A stretch of 64,000 nucleotides of DNA from the NCBI GenBank assembly GCA_034509425.1, contig JAVTVJ010000838.1, positions 434,001 through 498,000 of the forward strand, given 5' to 3'. Every line of letters starts with the position of its first letter. The first letter of the stretch is position 1. Positions 63,301 through 64,000 of the stretch are shown here, piece after piece. The notes under the pieces were generated by a model. It ran no database searches and was not told where the DNA came from. It worked only from the letters and a program-made list of their open reading frames with translations. This DNA is from Eopsaltria australis (Eukaryota > Chordata > Aves > Passeriformes > Petroicidae). Position numbers and translations under genes: made by a program.

Positions 63301-63888
63301 CAAAACTTCTCAGAACCTTTCCTCAGGTGTGTCCAAGTAGTTAAAAGTCTTTACTAATGATGAAAACTCCTCTTTGCCATAGCAGGAATGTTTTTAGTTC
63401 ACACTGTCCCAACAGGAGAAGGCTGGTTAATGTAGGGGAAAGACACATGGTTTTCGTGTGCAGAACCAAACTCAAAAACATGGTTTGGAAAATCTGGAAA
63501 TGGTGTGGTGGTGTTTTATGATGTCTTTAAATCAACAGTAGTACTTAGACAAGTACCGCTAAGCCCATAATAACTCACTGTAGGTTCTCACTGAGAACAG
63601 TTTTAATCTCAATTAAATGCATATTGTTGGAACTGAGCTTTTCACCCTTTCTAAAGCTCTAGTTACTGCAATTGGTAAATAAATTAGGAAACAGAATTTT
63701 TTTAAAAGAATGTGTATGTTAGAATCCTGTTAGTATCTTCTTGGAGAAGAAATGGGAGTAAAATATCTCAGTTCCTAAGCACATTTCTAATAACATATTA
63801 CCTTTTCTTCAGGTACATCCTTTCTTGGCACCTCACCACTGGTGGCTTTTGCAACAACACATCTGAAACTCTGAGGACTAACCTACTC

Positions 63889-63965
63889 TTTTTTTCTTGC
63901 TTTTTTGTTGTTTTGTTATTGGTTTTGTTTGTTTGTTTTTGTTGTCGTTGTTGTCAGTTTGGTTT
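63889..63965 (+). repeat. G/T-rich low-complexity tract
   Basis: TTGTTGTTTTG, GTTTGTTTG and TTGTCGTTGTTG units extend over about 77 bp near the right end of the window. Confidence 0.88.
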
Positions 63966-64000
63966 TATAAAGGACATTAAATGTTAATTCGCAGCCAATT

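Larger units (their letters stand above)
48573..64000 (-). other. EDIL3 intron upstream of the cassette exon (partial)
   Basis: This is the 3' part, in gene direction, of the intron that should follow the EGF1 exon. I looked on the minus strand for the expected first EGF module (Cys-rich, N-P-C-x-N-G-G) and did not find it, so that exon probably lies beyond 64000. The stretch contains two CR1 pieces (56.85-57.1 and 60.2-60.4 kb), A/C-rich tracts (50.2, 52.6 kb), G/T-rich tracts (58.9, 63.9 kb) and a 32-bp tandem duplication (59.9 kb). The rest is AT-rich sequence with no recognisable gene. Confidence 0.8.

Noticed and set aside
48573..64000. The EGF1 exon of EDIL3 on the minus strand.
   Set aside because: I searched for the expected Cys-rich N-P-C-x-N-G-G coding pattern and found none. 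It probably lies beyond the window.
1..64000. CRISPR arrays, operons, tRNA or rRNA genes, or an unknown multi-gene system.
   Set aside because: The window is vertebrate intronic DNA. No regularly spaced repeats, cloverleaf genes or clustered unrelated coding regions were seen.

Overview
The window looks like avian nuclear DNA. It is AT-rich and almost entirely intronic. It carries about eleven CR1 LINE fragments with the typical avian CR1 3' end, one solo LTR of the avian ERVL type, and exons that match vertebrate EDIL3 (Del-1: EGF-like repeats and discoidin domains 3) in residues, length and phase. I cannot name the species. A bird, possibly a passerine, is the best reading. In chicken EDIL3 lies on chromosome Z, so this may be Z-linked sequence, but nothing in the window itself proves that.

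The gene runs on the minus strand, so its 5' side is at high coordinates. Three coding exons can be supported. They are a 30-nt cassette exon (48543-48572, encoding the acidic linker between EGF1 and EGF2), the EGF2 exon with the integrin-binding RGD (27199-27327, 129 nt), and the calcium-binding EGF3 exon (9396-9509, 114 nt). All three are phase 1 at both ends, so each can be skipped or kept without changing frame. The introns between them are 21,215 and 17,689 bp. The EGF1 and signal-peptide exons are expected beyond position 64000, and the discoidin (F5/8 type C) exons beyond position 1. I found neither in the window.

Layout: 1-9395 is the 3' part of the intron after EGF3 (in gene direction), with a 178-bp GAAA tract, a short perfect hairpin and a GC-rich patch of unknown origin. 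9510-27198 is the EGF2-EGF3 intron, with CR1 copies, an (AT)21 run, a poly(T)-headed GC-rich block that resembles a retrocopy, and a triple 13-bp repeat beside a CR1. 27328-48542 is the cassette-EGF2 intron, with a 735-bp CR1, three small CR1 tails, an LTR-like stretch and a complete 565-bp solo LTR with 5-bp flanking duplications. 48573-64000 is the intron upstream of the cassette exon, with two CR1 pieces and large A/C- or G/T-rich tracts.

No second gene, RNA gene or unknown multi-gene system is visible. The observations most worth checking are the bird version of the 30-nt cassette exon with its 78-nt pyrimidine tract and weak-looking donor, and the loss of the O-fucosylation consensus in EGF2 (Ile where mammals have Thr), close to the RGD loop.
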